A stretch of DNA of 64,000 nt from Pseudomonas sp. PIC25 (GCF_002286785.1 NZ_MUJY01000132.1:30291-94290), one strand, 5' to 3'. Shown: positions 26,038 through 35,233, counted from the first letter of the stretch. A program made the numbers and translations. The notes: generated from the letters alone by a model not told the origin.

Positions 26038-26631
26038 TCATGCCGGCAGGTCGTCCGCTGTCGGCACGACCACGGCGAAGTTGTCGGCCAGTGCGGTCAT
26101 CGCGGCGCGATGCAGGGTCGTTGCGTCCATCACGCCATCCAGGCCAACGAGCGGGCGGGTGGCACAGGCACTGTCGACCAGGGTGCAACGGTAGCCGAGG
26201 TCCTTGGCGACCCGGACGGTGCTGCTCACGCACATGTGGCTCATGAAACCGCAGACGATCAGGTCTCGCCGGCCGAGTTCGCCGAGCAGGGGATGCAGCT
26301 CGGTCCCGGCGAAGGCGTTGGGCAGCCGCTTGGTCACCACCGTTTCGTTCGCCGTGGGTGTCAGCTCGGCGAGTATGGCGCCGCGCTGACCTTCTGGATC
26401 GAACAGGCCGCCGGGAATTCCCAGGTGGCGGACGTGGACGACCGGGGTGCCGGCGGCTCGGGCACGTTCCAGCAGCGTGGCGATTTCCGCCAGGGCAGGC
26501 TGCAGGCCCGGCAGGGCGAGGTCGCCGCTGCGGTACTCCTCTTGGGCGTCGATGATCAGCAGGGTCGCGTTGTCCAGGCCGGCGGGCGGGTAGCCGAGGC
26601 CGCTCAGTTGGAAAAGACTTGGATGGGTCAT
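26038..26631 (-). CDS. Isochorismatase-like hydrolase, copy 2, intact triad
   Basis: A 197-residue cysteine hydrolase of the isochorismatase-like superfamily. The triad Asp28 (IIDAQEEY), Lys101 (TKRLPNAFAG) and Cys134 (CGFMSHMCVSSTVR) is complete. Family members hydrolyse isochorismate, nicotinamide, N-carbamoyl amines or ureidoacrylate; the substrate here is unknown. Start at MTHPSLFQL; an upstream extension of the frame crosses the regulator's promoter region. It is divergent from the LysR-type gene and the two candidate binding sites lie in the 102-bp gap between them. Confidence 0.92.
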   Translation of the reverse strand: MTHPSLFQLSGLGYPPAGLDNATLLIIDAQEEYRSGDLALPGLQPALAEIATLLERARAAGTPVVHVRHLGIPGGLFDPEGQRGAILAELTPTANETVVTKRLPNAFAGTELHPLLGELGRRDLIVCGFMSHMCVSSTVRVAKDLGYRCTLVDSACATRPLVGLDGVMDATTLHRAAMTALADNFAVVVPTADDLPA

Positions 26632-26670
26632 GGGGAGGCACTCCGTTGGGTTGAGGGCTCCATTCTGTGT

Positions 26671-26684
26671 CTGCGTAAATGCAG
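26671..26684. promoter_or_regulatory. Candidate LysR operator 1 (CTGC-N6-GCAG)
   Basis: The palindrome CTGCGTAAATGCAG occurs in the divergent promoter region, 40 bp from the hydrolase start. It differs from the second site in three of 14 positions, all inside the spacer. The similarity of the two sites and the divergent LysR gene suggest autoregulation plus control of the hydrolases. Confidence 0.6.
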
Positions 26685-26712
26685 TAGAAACCGTTATGCT
26701 TGCTGACTTGAA

Positions 26713-26726
26713 CTGCAAAAGTGCAG
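26713..26726. promoter_or_regulatory. Candidate LysR operator 2 (CTGC-N6-GCAG)
   Basis: CTGCAAAAGTGCAG is the second copy of the palindrome, 42 bp from the first, which is four helical turns. It ends seven bases before the LysR start codon, a usual place for autorepression. Confidence 0.6.
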
Positions 26727-26733
26727 GGTGACG

Positions 26734-27606
26734 ATGACTTTCGACTGGAACGATATACCGCTGCTGCTGGCCCTGGCCCGCCACGGCAGCCTGGTCGGGG
26801 CCGGCCGAGAACTGGCGGTGGATGCGACGACGGTCGGCCGTCGTCTGGCGGCGGCCGAGCGGGCGCTGAAGGCCACGCTGTTCGTCCGCGAGGGCGGTCG
26901 CTACTGGCCGACCGATGCCGGAGAGGCCGCGCTGGCCCGTGCAGCGGTGCTCGCCGGGGAGATGCGTGAGCTGCTGCAGGATGTGCAGGCCGAGCAGGGC
27001 CGCCTGTCCGGAACGGTGCGGCTGACTTCAGTGGAGTTCATGTTCAGCCACTGGCTGATCCCGCGACTGCCGGCATTACTGGAGGCGTACCCGCAGCTCG
27101 ATCTCGAATTGGTGGGTAGCAATCGCAACCTCTCCTTCACTCGGCGCGAAGCGGACCTCGCGCTGCGCCTGGGGCGCCCCAGCCAGGACAGTGCGCTGGT
27201 CATGCGCAAGGCGGGCGAGGTGGGCTACGCTGTGTTTGCCGGCCCCGGGTTGGAGGACTGCCCGAGCGAGGCTTGGCCGCGGATGCCCTGGCTGGGCTAC
27301 GATGAGAGCCTGCGTCACCTGCCGGAAATGCAGTGGCTGGAGCGGTTGCTGGGCGGTCGGCCGCCGCGGGTACGACTGAGCAATCTGGCGGCCGCCTGCC
27401 GGGAGGGCTGCGGGCTGGCATTGCTGCCGTGCCTGGTCGGCGAGGCGATGGGGCTGAAGCGGCTGAGCGAAGAGCCGGTCCTGCATCGCGAGCTATGGCT
27501 GCTCAGCCATGCGGAGCTGCGTCATACCGGCCGGGTCAAGGCCGTCAGCGACTGGCTGTGGACCAGTCTGGAAACGTCGGCGGCGCTGTTGCGTGGCGAC
27601 GAATAA
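26734..27606 (+). CDS. LysR family transcriptional regulator
   Basis: A 290-residue LysR-type regulator. The N-terminal helix-turn-helix (ALARHGSLVGAGRELAVDATTVGRRLAAAERAL) and a C-terminal effector-binding domain of periplasmic-binding fold (from about residue 90) are both seen. The ATG at 26734 is preferred, because a short AGGG precedes it; a GTG six bases upstream is the alternative. It is transcribed away from the two isochorismatase-like genes. The effector is unknown. Confidence 0.88.
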   Translation: MTFDWNDIPLLLALARHGSLVGAGRELAVDATTVGRRLAAAERALKATLFVREGGRYWPTDAGEAALARAAVLAGEMRELLQDVQAEQGRLSGTVRLTSVEFMFSHWLIPRLPALLEAYPQLDLELVGSNRNLSFTRREADLALRLGRPSQDSALVMRKAGEVGYAVFAGPGLEDCPSEAWPRMPWLGYDESLRHLPEMQWLERLLGGRPPRVRLSNLAAACREGCGLALLPCLVGEAMGLKRLSEEPVLHRELWLLSHAELRHTGRVKAVSDWLWTSLETSAALLRGDE

Positions 27607-27654
27607 AGAGGAAGCCGTCCGGAGGAGCCGGGCGCCGAAGCAAAAGGAGTTGCG

Positions 27655-27753
27655 ATGTCTTATTTCAGCGAGCTTTCCGCCCATTTCTGGCTGCTATTCG
27701 CCGTGGCGATCGCCATTGCGGTAATTCGCGAACTGCGACGCGGGTCGGACTAG
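27655..27753 (+). CDS. Predicted 32-residue single-pass membrane protein
   Basis: A very small open frame starts at ATG 27655 directly after a strong AAAAGGAG ribosome-binding site and ends at TAG 27751-27753. The translation MSYFSELSAHF... contains one hydrophobic stretch of about 16 residues (WLLFAVAIAIAVI) followed by a basic/acidic tail (RELRRGSD). The membrane-anchor-plus-charged-tail layout and the good translation signal argue it is real. It sits 48 bp after the LysR gene and ends before a hairpin. Nothing is known of its role. Confidence 0.6.
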   Translation: MSYFSELSAHFWLLFAVAIAIAVIRELRRGSD

Positions 27754-27759
27754 GGAGCG

Positions 27760-27782
27760 GCGCCCGGGTGTGTCCCGGGCGC
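27760..27782. terminator. Hairpin between the small protein gene and nhaD
   Basis: Perfect 9-bp arms GCGCCCGGG/CCCGGGCGC enclose a 5-base loop between two convergent genes. It lacks a T-run, so it is a weak or Rho-assisted terminator candidate. Confidence 0.55.
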
Positions 27783-27789
27783 CTCTGGC

Positions 27790-29079
27790 TCAGTAGAGGC
27801 CGAAGACCTGGAATTGCAGGTACCAGACGCCCAGCGAACCGAAGAAGTTGACCAGGATCGCCGGCAGGAACTTGAAGTGCACGCCGAAGCTGTAGCTCTT
27901 GTCCAGGGTCATGGCCATCACGCCGGCGGCGGAACCCACCACCGTGATCGATCCGCCGATGCCGACCATCAGGGCGTTCAGCGCCCACTGGTCGAGACCG
28001 AGCTGCGGGTTGGACATCAGCGCCGCGGCTTCCACCGGCACGTTATCCATCACGCCCGAGATGACGCCGAGGATGACGTTCACCGAGGTCGGGGACATCA
28101 GCTCGAACAGCCGGGAGATATAGGAGAGCCAGCCCACATGGTTGAGGCAGGCGACCGAGGTGATGATGCCGATGAAGAACAGCAGGGCGTTCCATTCCAC
28201 CTTCTGCAATTGGTCCTGCCACGGCAGCTCGATGCCCCGGTGCGTCAGCAGCCAGGCATAGAGGGCGACGATGCCCAGGCCGATGCCGATGGAGAACTCG
28301 ATGCCTACCTTGAGCAGGATGTTGCAGAGCACCGCGCCGACGATGGCAATGAGCCCGACCAGCGCCAGCCCCCTGCCGCCCGGCTTGATCGCCGAGTCCT
28401 GTTGATCCGCCACGCGGATCAGGTCGCCGCCGTTGACGCCGCGCAGGTAGAAGAAGTGCAGCGTGGCGGCGAACAGCAGCCAGCCGATCAGCGACGAGGG
28501 GATCAACAGCAGCAGGCCGGCGATGCTGATCTTGCCGGCCAGCAGCACCATGAGGCTGGTGGAAGTACCGAGGAACCACACACCGCTGTTGGACGCCACC
28601 ACGATATTGCACAGCGCCACATGGGTGTAGCGCTGGTTCACCGAGATGTTCTTCACCGAGTTGCCGAAGATCATCGCCGTGGTGAAGTTGTTGATGAACG
28701 GGGAGAGCAGGGCGGACAGCGCGCCGGTGGCCCAGAACATGCCTTTGGCGCCCAGGCCCTTGCGCAGCAGGAAGCCGTTCAGCGCGGTGAACACGTTTCG
28801 CTCGTTGAGCAGTTCGACGATCATCCACATGAACGCCATGAAGGCGATCAGGCCGAACAATTCGCCCTTGGTTTCCTCTTGGGCGTGCAGGAAATACTTG
28901 AAGCCGTTGGGGTCGTTGAGAGCGTAGTGGGCGCCGATCACGACTAGGCCGGACATCATGAACATGGCCGGCTTGAACTTATCCATTTCCAATTGTGCTT
29001 CAAAAACGATAAGCGTCATTCCAATAAGGAATATCGCCAGGACGAGCAAGCCCGTCAGCGAGAAGGGTTCGATGACCAT
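27790..29079 (-). CDS. nhaD: Sodium/proton antiporter NhaD
   Basis: A 429-residue inner-membrane transporter with about twelve hydrophobic segments. It belongs to the NhaD branch of the ion transporter superfamily; recognisable segments are SALLSPFINNFTTAMIFG, ASNSGVWFLGTSTSLM, SGVMDNVPVEAAAL and the GIGGSITVVGSAAG end. It should exchange Na+ (or Li+) for protons and support pH and sodium homeostasis. Start at MVIEPFSLTG. It is divergent from prmB. Confidence 0.9.
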   Translation of the reverse strand: MVIEPFSLTGLLVLAIFLIGMTLIVFEAQLEMDKFKPAMFMMSGLVVIGAHYALNDPNGFKYFLHAQEETKGELFGLIAFMAFMWMIVELLNERNVFTALNGFLLRKGLGAKGMFWATGALSALLSPFINNFTTAMIFGNSVKNISVNQRYTHVALCNIVVASNSGVWFLGTSTSLMVLLAGKISIAGLLLLIPSSLIGWLLFAATLHFFYLRGVNGGDLIRVADQQDSAIKPGGRGLALVGLIAIVGAVLCNILLKVGIEFSIGIGLGIVALYAWLLTHRGIELPWQDQLQKVEWNALLFFIGIITSVACLNHVGWLSYISRLFELMSPTSVNVILGVISGVMDNVPVEAAALMSNPQLGLDQWALNALMVGIGGSITVVGSAAGVMAMTLDKSYSFGVHFKFLPAILVNFFGSLGVWYLQFQVFGLY

Positions 29080-29254
29080 TCAAGGGGTTCCAGATTCAAA
29101 GGGATGGGAAGGGTTAAGAAATCGTTGCAAAGTATAACGAGGCGGCAATCGCTCCGGCACTGATACTTGCGGAGGATTGCGGCGTTTTTTTATGGCGATG
29201 CGCCGCCTCCGAGGCATCGGCTAAACTGCCGTCTTCTTCAGCCGGAGTACGTTC

Positions 29255-30175
29255 GTGAGCCAACCCGTTTCCCGCCTGCGCAGTCTGCGCGACCACATCC
29301 GTTGGGCCGTCAGCCGTTTCCACGCCGAAGGGCTGTATTTCGGCCATGGCACCGACAATGCCTGGGACGAGGCGCGTCAGCTGGTGCTGGGGGCCCTGCA
29401 CCTACCCTGGGAAATCGCCGACAGCTACCTCGACTGTCGCCTCGAGGACGACGAGCGCGACCATTTGCAGGCATTGCTGTGGCAGCGTATCGAAGAGCGG
29501 GTGCCGACGGCCTACCTGCTCGGCGAGGCCTGGTTCTGCGGACTGCCGTTCGTGGTCGACGAGCGCGTGCTGATTCCCCGCTCGCCCATCGCCGAGCTGA
29601 TCGAGCAACACTTCCAGCCCTGGCTGGCGCAGGAGCCGGCGAGGATTCTCGATCTCTGCACCGGCTCGGGCTGCATCGGTATCGCCTGTGCCTACGAATT
29701 CCCCCAGGCCGAAGTGGTACTGGCCGACCTGTCCTTCGAGGCGTTGGAAGTAGCCAACCTGAACATCGAGCGGCATGGCCTGGAAGAGCGCGTCTACACC
29801 GTGCAAGGCGACGGTTTCGGCGGGCTGCCGGACCAGCGCTTCGATCTGATCGTGTCCAACCCGCCCTATGTGGATGCCGAAGATTTCGCCGACATGCCCG
29901 AGGAATATCACCACGAACCGGCGATGGGCCTGGCCTGTGGCGATGACGGCCTGGACCTTGTGCGGCGCATGCTGGCCGAGGCGGCCGACCACCTGACCGA
30001 GAAGGGCCTTCTGATCGTCGAGGTGGGCAACAGCCAGGTGCATGTCGAGGCGCTGTACCCCGAAGTGGACTTCACCTGGCTGGAGTTCGAGCGTGGCGGC
30101 CACGGCGTGTTCCTCCTCGCTGCCGCGCAATGCCGGGAGTATCAGGCGCTGTTCAAGTCGCGGGTGAACGCCTGA
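29255..30175 (+). CDS. prmB: Ribosomal protein L3 N5-glutamine methyltransferase
   Basis: A 306-residue class I S-adenosylmethionine-dependent methyltransferase. Motif I is [12 protein letters not shown] and the catalytic NPPY motif appears in [13 protein letters not shown]. The N-terminal helical domain and overall length match PrmB, which methylates a glutamine of ribosomal protein L3, rather than PrmC, which acts on release factors. The start is GTG at 29255 (MSQPVSRLR) with GGAG upstream. It stands alone between nhaD and a repeat element. Confidence 0.92.
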   Translation: MSQPVSRLRSLRDHIRWAVSRFHAEGLYFGHGTDNAWDEARQLVLGALHLPWEIADSYLDCRLEDDERDHLQALLWQRIEERVPTAYLLGEAWFCGLPFVVDERVLIPRSPIAELIEQHFQPWLAQEPARILDLCTGSGCIGIACAYEFPQAEVVLADLSFEALEVANLNIERHGLEERVYTVQGDGFGGLPDQRFDLIVSNPPYVDAEDFADMPEEYHHEPAMGLACGDDGLDLVRRMLAEAADHLTEKGLLIVEVGNSQVHVEALYPEVDFTWLEFERGGHGVFLLAAAQCREYQALFKSRVNA

Positions 30176-30220
30176 TGTAGATGCTCAGCGTGCGATTGAA
30201 GGCGTTTCCAAAGCAATGTC

Positions 30221-30238
30221 GGGCGAATGAATTCGCCC
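30221..30238. repeat. REP-like palindrome
   Basis: The perfect 8-bp palindrome GGGCGAAT-GA-ATTCGCCC lies between prmB and a convergent hypothetical gene. It belongs to the same GGGCGAA/TTCGCCC type as the element at 35151-35201 and is a common Pseudomonas dispersed repeat form. Confidence 0.75.
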
Positions 30239-30265
30239 CTGCGGGAGCATCCGAATCAAGGGATT

Positions 30266-31045
30266 TCAGCGCGTCGCGATCCAGATCAGCAGGCCGGCCT
30301 GGAACAGGGCGAACGCCACCAGGCAGGCGATGCTGAAACGCAGGGTGCTGTCCTCGCGCTTGAGCAGGGCGACACGCTCCTGCAACTTGCGGATGCTGGA
30401 GTCCTGTTCGCGCAAGGTCTGATCGGCCTGTTGCAGCATGGTGGCAACGTCCAGCATGCCGAGCAGTTGGACCTTTTCCTGGTTCCACTCGCTGTGCAGG
30501 ACGCCGACCTGGGGCGCGCCGTAGCTCGCCTTGAGCAACTGGGCATCCTGGTAGTTCACTTCGAAACCCTGGGCGCGAAGAAAGTGATCGCGGCGCAGGC
30601 GAGCATCTTCGTTCAGCACGTCCTTTACCGACAGAGCGCCGCCCTCGACCTGGTAGTGCGCCCAGCGCCGCTTGGCCCAGAGAATGCCCTGGGCCATCAG
30701 GAAACGGCCCAGTCCCCGGTTCAGCGGCTCGATCTGCAGACCGCTGTCGGCGCCGAAGCGGACCTCCTTGCTGCGGTGATCCGCCCAGACCTCCAGCACG
30801 TTCTGTTCCTTGCGCAGACGTTGGCCGGGCAGTTGGATGCTCAGGCGCAGCAGGCTCTGTTCGCGACTGTGACGCTCAACCCGGCCGAACTGCACGAAGC
30901 GCAGAGGGCGGGGACCGGTGACGCGGTCGGTGGCAAGGGGCGCCAGGCGCAGGAGGTAAAAGTGCTCTGGCCCCAGGTCCGCCCAGGGGTGGGCTTTCGG
31001 GGCCGCTTCGTCGGTCGTCGTCGGTGGAGTGGCTGAGTCGATCAT
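30266..31045 (-). CDS. Hypothetical protein with C-terminal membrane anchor
   Basis: A 259-residue protein, soluble for most of its length, with a predicted coiled coil about residues 195-235 (LQQADQTLREQDSSIRKLQERV region) and a single hydrophobic C-terminal segment (ACLVAFALFQAGLLIWIATR). It should be tail-anchored in the inner membrane with its bulk in the cytoplasm. No catalytic motif is recognised. It lies between prmB and aroC, where Pseudomonas genomes carry a conserved hypothetical gene. A downstream REP-like palindrome separates it from prmB. Confidence 0.75.
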   Translation of the reverse strand: MIDSATPPTTTDEAAPKAHPWADLGPEHFYLLRLAPLATDRVTGPRPLRFVQFGRVERHSREQSLLRLSIQLPGQRLRKEQNVLEVWADHRSKEVRFGADSGLQIEPLNRGLGRFLMAQGILWAKRRWAHYQVEGGALSVKDVLNEDARLRRDHFLRAQGFEVNYQDAQLLKASYGAPQVGVLHSEWNQEKVQLLGMLDVATMLQQADQTLREQDSSIRKLQERVALLKREDSTLRFSIACLVAFALFQAGLLIWIATR

Positions 31046-31137
31046 CGCGGTGTCCAGAAGCCAATGCGCAACGAAAGGCGCACGGCTGCGCTTCCTTATT
31101 CTGGATATCGGCCGGTTCTTTTTCGACTGAATGATGG

Positions 31138-32085
31138 CTATACGCCATTTTTTCCGATGAACGCGGCGATCCGTTCGACCAGCGCCCGCGCCAGGGGCCG
31201 CTGCGGTTCGTGGTAGGAGGGCAGTTGTCGGGCGGCCTCGGCCGGGACGATGCGCAGCACATGGTTCATGCCCTCGATCACCGCCAGTTCAGCGTCCGGC
31301 TTGGCTGCATGCAAGGCTTCGGCGTCGGCGAGGCCGACCTGCAGATCATGGCTGCCCTGGACGATCAGCGCTGGAATGCGCAGGCGCGAGAAAGCGGCGG
31401 CCGGGTCCTGGCGGAACAGTGAGATCAAATAGGGTTGCACGCTGGGGCGGAACAGCACCTGCAGTGCGTCCGGTACCTGTTCATGGCTGCGGCCGGCCTT
31501 GAGTTCGGCGATCAGCGCCTCGCTGTAATTCAGCAGAGGCGGGGGCAGGCGGCTTTCCAATTGGGTACGCAGGACCTGATCGATGGGGCGCCCGCTGCCG
31601 GCGATGGACACCAGCGCATCGGCCCCGGCGCGTTGTGCCGCCAGGCTGGCGATCAAGGCGCCTTCGCTATGCCCGATGAGGATCAGCCGGTCGAAGCGCG
31701 GGTCGGCCTTGAGCCGTTGCCCCCAGGCAACCGCATCGTCCACGTAGCGCTCCACGCTGAGGGTGCGTTCGTCGGGCGCGGCGGGTTGACTGGCGGCGAT
31801 GCCGCGCTTGTCGTAGCGCAGGCTGGCGATGCCCTTGCCGGCGAGCCCCTGGGCCAGGCGCTTGAGGCTGTCGTTGCGGCCCATGGGGTTGTTGCCGTCG
31901 CGGTCGGTGGGGCCGGAGCCGGCGATCAGCAGGGCGATGGGCACCGGTCTGTCGCTTTTCGGCAGCAGCAGGCTGCCTTCCAGCACGCCGCTGCCAGTGT
32001 CCAGGTTCATCGGGCGATGCAGGAGGGTCTGGGCGTGGACGCTGGTGCCGGCAAGGGAAATGAGCAAGGCGATGACTCGCAGCAT
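31138..32085 (-). CDS. Secreted alpha/beta hydrolase (serine hydrolase)
   Basis: A 315-residue protein with a signal peptide ending near SVHA (residue 18). The alpha/beta hydrolase core has the oxyanion/His-Gly-type segment [15 protein letters not shown] and the nucleophile elbow GHSEG with Ser140. A later Asp (HDLQVG) and His (GMNHVL) complete a plausible triad. It should be a periplasmic esterase or peptidase; the substrate is unknown. Start at [10 protein letters not shown] (32085); the frame continues upstream into the aroC promoter without support. Confidence 0.87.
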   Translation of the reverse strand: MLRVIALLISLAGTSVHAQTLLHRPMNLDTGSGVLEGSLLLPKSDRPVPIALLIAGSGPTDRDGNNPMGRNDSLKRLAQGLAGKGIASLRYDKRGIAASQPAAPDERTLSVERYVDDAVAWGQRLKADPRFDRLILIGHSEGALIASLAAQRAGADALVSIAGSGRPIDQVLRTQLESRLPPPLLNYSEALIAELKAGRSHEQVPDALQVLFRPSVQPYLISLFRQDPAAAFSRLRIPALIVQGSHDLQVGLADAEALHAAKPDAELAVIEGMNHVLRIVPAEAARQLPSYHEPQRPLARALVERIAAFIGKNGV

Positions 32086-32213
32086 GGATGGGCTACTGTA
32101 ACGAGGAATGGATTGGACGCGCCGGCCCGCATAACGTTCGAAGGATGAACTGGCGGGAGGGCGCGAGTATACTGCTCGCCCTTCATCGAGGCCCATTTCC
32201 GCGGAGCGCGTGC

Positions 32214-33305
32214 ATGTCCGGCAATACCTACGGCAAGCTTTTCACCGTCACCACCGCCGGCGAGAGCCACGGTCCGGCCCTGGTTGCCATCGTCGATGGC
32301 TGCCCGCCGGGGCTGGAGCTGTCGCTGGAAGACATGCAGCGCGACCTCGACCGCCGCAAGCCGGGCACCAGCCGCCATACCACCCAGCGCCAGGAAGACG
32401 ATGTGGTGGAGATCCTCTCCGGGGTGTTCGAGGGCAAGACCACCGGTTGCGCCATCGGCCTGCTGATCCGCAATACCGACCAGAAGTCCAAGGACTATTC
32501 GGCGATCAAGGACCTGTTCCGCCCGGCCCATGCCGACTACACCTACCACCACAAGTACGGCATCCGCGACTACCGCGGCGGCGGTCGCAGCTCGGCGCGC
32601 GAAACCGCCATGCGCGTGGCCGCCGGCGCCATCGCCAAGAAGTACCTGGCGACCCAGGGCATCCAGGTGCGCGGCTTCATGAGCCAGCTCGGCCCGATCG
32701 AGATTCCATTCAAGACCTGGGACAGCGTCGAGCAGAACGCCTTCTTCAGCCCCGACCCGGACAAAGTGCCGGAGCTGGAGGCTTACATGGACCAGTTGCG
32801 TCGCGATCAGGATTCGGTCGGCGCGAAGATCACCGTGGTCGCCGAGGGCGTGCCGCCGGGGCTGGGCGAGCCGATCTTCGACCGCCTCGACGCCGAGCTG
32901 GCCCATGCGCTGATGAGCATCAACGCGGTGAAGGGGGTGGAGATCGGCGCCGGTTTCGCCAGCGTGTCCCAGCGTGGCACCGAACACCGCGACGAGCTGA
33001 CTCCTGAGGGTTTCCTTAGCAACAACGCCGGCGGCATCCTTGGCGGCATTTCCTCGGGCCAGCCGATCGTCGCTCACTTGGCGCTGAAACCGACGTCCAG
33101 CATCACCACGCCCGGCCGTTCCATCGACATCCACGGCAACCCGGTGGAGGTGATCACCAAGGGCCGCCACGACCCATGCGTCGGCATCCGCGCCACGCCT
33201 ATTGCCGAGGCGATGATGGCCATCGTGCTGATGGACCACCTGCTGCGTCACCGCGCACAGAATGCCGGCGTGAGTGTCGCTACGCCGGTATTGGGGCAGC
33301 TTTGA
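32214..33305 (+). CDS. aroC: Chorismate synthase
   Basis: A 363-residue enzyme that removes phosphate from EPSP to give chorismate, using reduced FMN. The signatures [48 protein letters not shown] and the C-terminal [17 protein letters not shown] are all present. Start at [10 protein letters not shown] (32214). A protein-coding frame continues 42 codons upstream but reads as leader. It is divergent from the hydrolase gene. Confidence 0.97.
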   Translation: MSGNTYGKLFTVTTAGESHGPALVAIVDGCPPGLELSLEDMQRDLDRRKPGTSRHTTQRQEDDVVEILSGVFEGKTTGCAIGLLIRNTDQKSKDYSAIKDLFRPAHADYTYHHKYGIRDYRGGGRSSARETAMRVAAGAIAKKYLATQGIQVRGFMSQLGPIEIPFKTWDSVEQNAFFSPDPDKVPELEAYMDQLRRDQDSVGAKITVVAEGVPPGLGEPIFDRLDAELAHALMSINAVKGVEIGAGFASVSQRGTEHRDELTPEGFLSNNAGGILGGISSGQPIVAHLALKPTSSITTPGRSIDIHGNPVEVITKGRHDPCVGIRATPIAEAMMAIVLMDHLLRHRAQNAGVSVATPVLGQL

Positions 33306-33374
33306 GCGGCAAGCCACAAGCTACAAACCGCAAGTGGTGGTTTGCGCCTCTGCTTGCCGCTTGAATCTTGCCGC
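33306..33374. repeat. Heptameric repeats and their inverted copies after aroC
   Basis: Directly after the aroC stop there is a run of 7-bp units (GCGGCAA, GCCACAA, GCTACAA, ACCGCAA). Inverted copies TTGCCGC occur at 33354-33360 and 33368-33374, just before the MFS start. The whole block can fold into a hairpin and fills the 71-bp gap between the two genes. Confidence 0.65.
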
Positions 33375-33376
33375 TT

Positions 33377-34525
33377 ATGACTGCTCTCCCGTACTGGCGC
33401 CTGTCCGGCTTCTATTTCTTCTACTTCTGCCTGCTCGGTGCCACGGCGCCGTTCCTGGCGCTGTATTTCGCTCACCTGGGCTTTCCCAGTGCACGGATCG
33501 GCGAGCTGGTGGCGATTCCCATGCTCATGCGCTGCCTGGCGCCCAACCTCTGGGGCTGGCTCGGCGACTACACCGGCCGACGCCTGGCCATCGTGCGGCT
33601 GGGGGCGGTCTGTACGCTGCTCAGCTTCGCCCTGATCCTGATCGACAAGAGCTATGCCTGGCTGGCGCTGATCATGGCGCTACATGCGTTCTTCTGGCAC
33701 GCCATCCTGCCGCAGTTCGAGGTCATCACCCTGGCCCATCTACAAGATCAGGCGGCACGCTACAGTCAGATCCGCCTGTGGGGCAGCATCGGTTTCATCT
33801 TCACCGTGGTCGGGTTGGGCAAGCTGTTCGACTGGGTCAGCCTGGACGCGTATCCGCTAGCGATCCTGCTGATCATGGCGGGAATCGTCGCAGGCAGCGG
33901 CTGGATCCCTAACGCCCAGCCGCAGACTGGTGAGGATAGACCGGACCGGGGCGGCTTCTTCCGCCAGTTGCGCCAGCCCGGTGTGCTGGCCTTCTACTTG
34001 TGTGTCGGCCTGATGCAGCTCAGTCATGGCCCGTACTACACCTTCCTGACCATTCACCTGGAGGCGCTGGGCTACTCGCGCGGCGTGATCGGCTTGCTCT
34101 GGGCCCTGGGTGTGGTGGCGGAAGTCCTGCTGTTCATCGTCATGGCGCGGGTGTTGTGCTATTTCTCGTTGCGCCAGGTGCTGGCCGCGAGTTTCCTGCT
34201 GGCGGCGTTGCGCTGGTTGTTGCTGGGCACCCTGGCCGATCATCTTTCGGTGCTGCTGTTCGCCCAGTTACTGCACGCGGCGACGTTCGGCAGCTTCCAT
34301 GTGGCGGCGATCCATTTCGTCCAGCGCAGCTTCGGCGACCGTCAGCAAGGCCAGGGCCAGGCGCTCTACGCGACCCTCGCCGGCGTGGGCGGTGCGCTGG
34401 GGGCGCTGTACTCCGGTTACAGTTGGAACAGCCTGGGGCCGGTTTGGACCTTCGTCATCGCCAGTCTGGCGGCGCTGGCGGCAACCGTTATCATTGCCAC
34501 CCGCTTGAAAGAGGAGAGGGCATGA
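33377..34525 (+). CDS. MFS transporter (HcaT/LacY-type)
   Basis: A 382-residue major facilitator with twelve predicted membrane segments. The N terminus FYFFYFCLLGATAPFLALYF and the segment LAPNLWGWLGDYTGRR are like the nucleoside/phenylpropionate (HcaT) group. Start at ATG 33377, although no clear ribosome-binding site precedes it; a TTG nine bases upstream is an alternative. Its stop codon overlaps the mtnB start by an ATGA junction, so it is likely translated with the methionine salvage genes. Whether it transports methylthioribose or something unrelated is unknown. Confidence 0.87.
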   Translation: MTALPYWRLSGFYFFYFCLLGATAPFLALYFAHLGFPSARIGELVAIPMLMRCLAPNLWGWLGDYTGRRLAIVRLGAVCTLLSFALILIDKSYAWLALIMALHAFFWHAILPQFEVITLAHLQDQAARYSQIRLWGSIGFIFTVVGLGKLFDWVSLDAYPLAILLIMAGIVAGSGWIPNAQPQTGEDRPDRGGFFRQLRQPGVLAFYLCVGLMQLSHGPYYTFLTIHLEALGYSRGVIGLLWALGVVAEVLLFIVMARVLCYFSLRQVLAASFLLAALRWLLLGTLADHLSVLLFAQLLHAATFGSFHVAAIHFVQRSFGDRQQGQGQALYATLAGVGGALGALYSGYSWNSLGPVWTFVIASLAALAATVIIATRLKEERA

Positions 34526-35142
34526 CAGCCAATCGTGAACAACTCGCCGGAGAGATTATCGAGGCCGGTCGCTTCCTGTACGGCCGTGGCTGGTCGCCGG
34601 CCACCAGCAGCAACTATTCGGTGCGCCTGAGCGACAAGGAAGCGCTGCTGACCGTGTCCGGCAAGCACAAGGGCCAGCTCGGCCCGGACGACGTACTCGC
34701 CACCGATCTGGCGGGGAACAGCCTCGAACCGGGGAAGAAACCGTCCGCTGAGACACTGCTGCATACCCAGCTCTACGCCTGGAAGCCGGAGATCGGCGCG
34801 GTGCTGCATACCCACTCGGTCAACGCCACGGTGTTGTCGCGGCTGACCCTTAGCGATTCGCTGGTGTTTTCCGACTACGAGCTGCAGAAGGCGTTTTCCG
34901 GGATTTCCACCCACGAATGCCAAGTCTGCGTGCCAATTTTCGACAACGACCAGGACATCGCCCGCCTGGCGGCTAAGGTGCAGCCCTGGCTCGATGCGAA
35001 CTCCGATTGCGTCGGCTACCTGATTCGCGGGCATGGCCTGTACACCTGGGGGCCGCGCATGAGCGATGCGCTGCGCCAGGTGGAGGCATTCGAATTCCTC
35101 TTCGAATGCGAATTGAAGGTGCGTGCCTTGCAGGCGCGCTGA
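34522..35142 (+). CDS. mtnB: Methylthioribulose-1-phosphate dehydratase
   Basis: A 206-residue class II aldolase/adducin-family enzyme that dehydrates 5-methylthioribulose 1-phosphate in methionine salvage. It shows FLYGRGWSPATSSNYSVRL, VSGKHKGQL, the metal-binding LHTHSVNAT and a third zinc histidine in GHGLYTWG. The ATG overlaps the MFS stop codon. It begins the mtnB-mtnD-mtnC set. Confidence 0.93.
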   Translation: MTANREQLAGEIIEAGRFLYGRGWSPATSSNYSVRLSDKEALLTVSGKHKGQLGPDDVLATDLAGNSLEPGKKPSAETLLHTQLYAWKPEIGAVLHTHSVNATVLSRLTLSDSLVFSDYELQKAFSGISTHECQVCVPIFDNDQDIARLAAKVQPWLDANSDCVGYLIRGHGLYTWGPRMSDALRQVEAFEFLFECELKVRALQAR

Positions 35143-35150
35143 GCAGCAGG

Positions 35151-35201
35151 GGGCGAATCCGTTCGCCTGTCGATAACCCGTCGGGCGGATCAGTTCGCCC
35201 C
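35151..35201. repeat. Pair of REP-like palindromes between mtnB and mtnD
   Basis: Two imperfect palindromes, GGCGAATCCGTTCGCC and GGGCGGATCAGTTCGCCC, lie 15 bp apart in the 91-bp gap. They resemble the GGGCGAAT/ATTCGCCC element at 30221. They may protect the upstream message or form an mRNA boundary within the mtn operon. Confidence 0.7.
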
Positions 35202-35233
35202 TCTACGAAAGTCATGGAGCCAGGGAGAACCGC

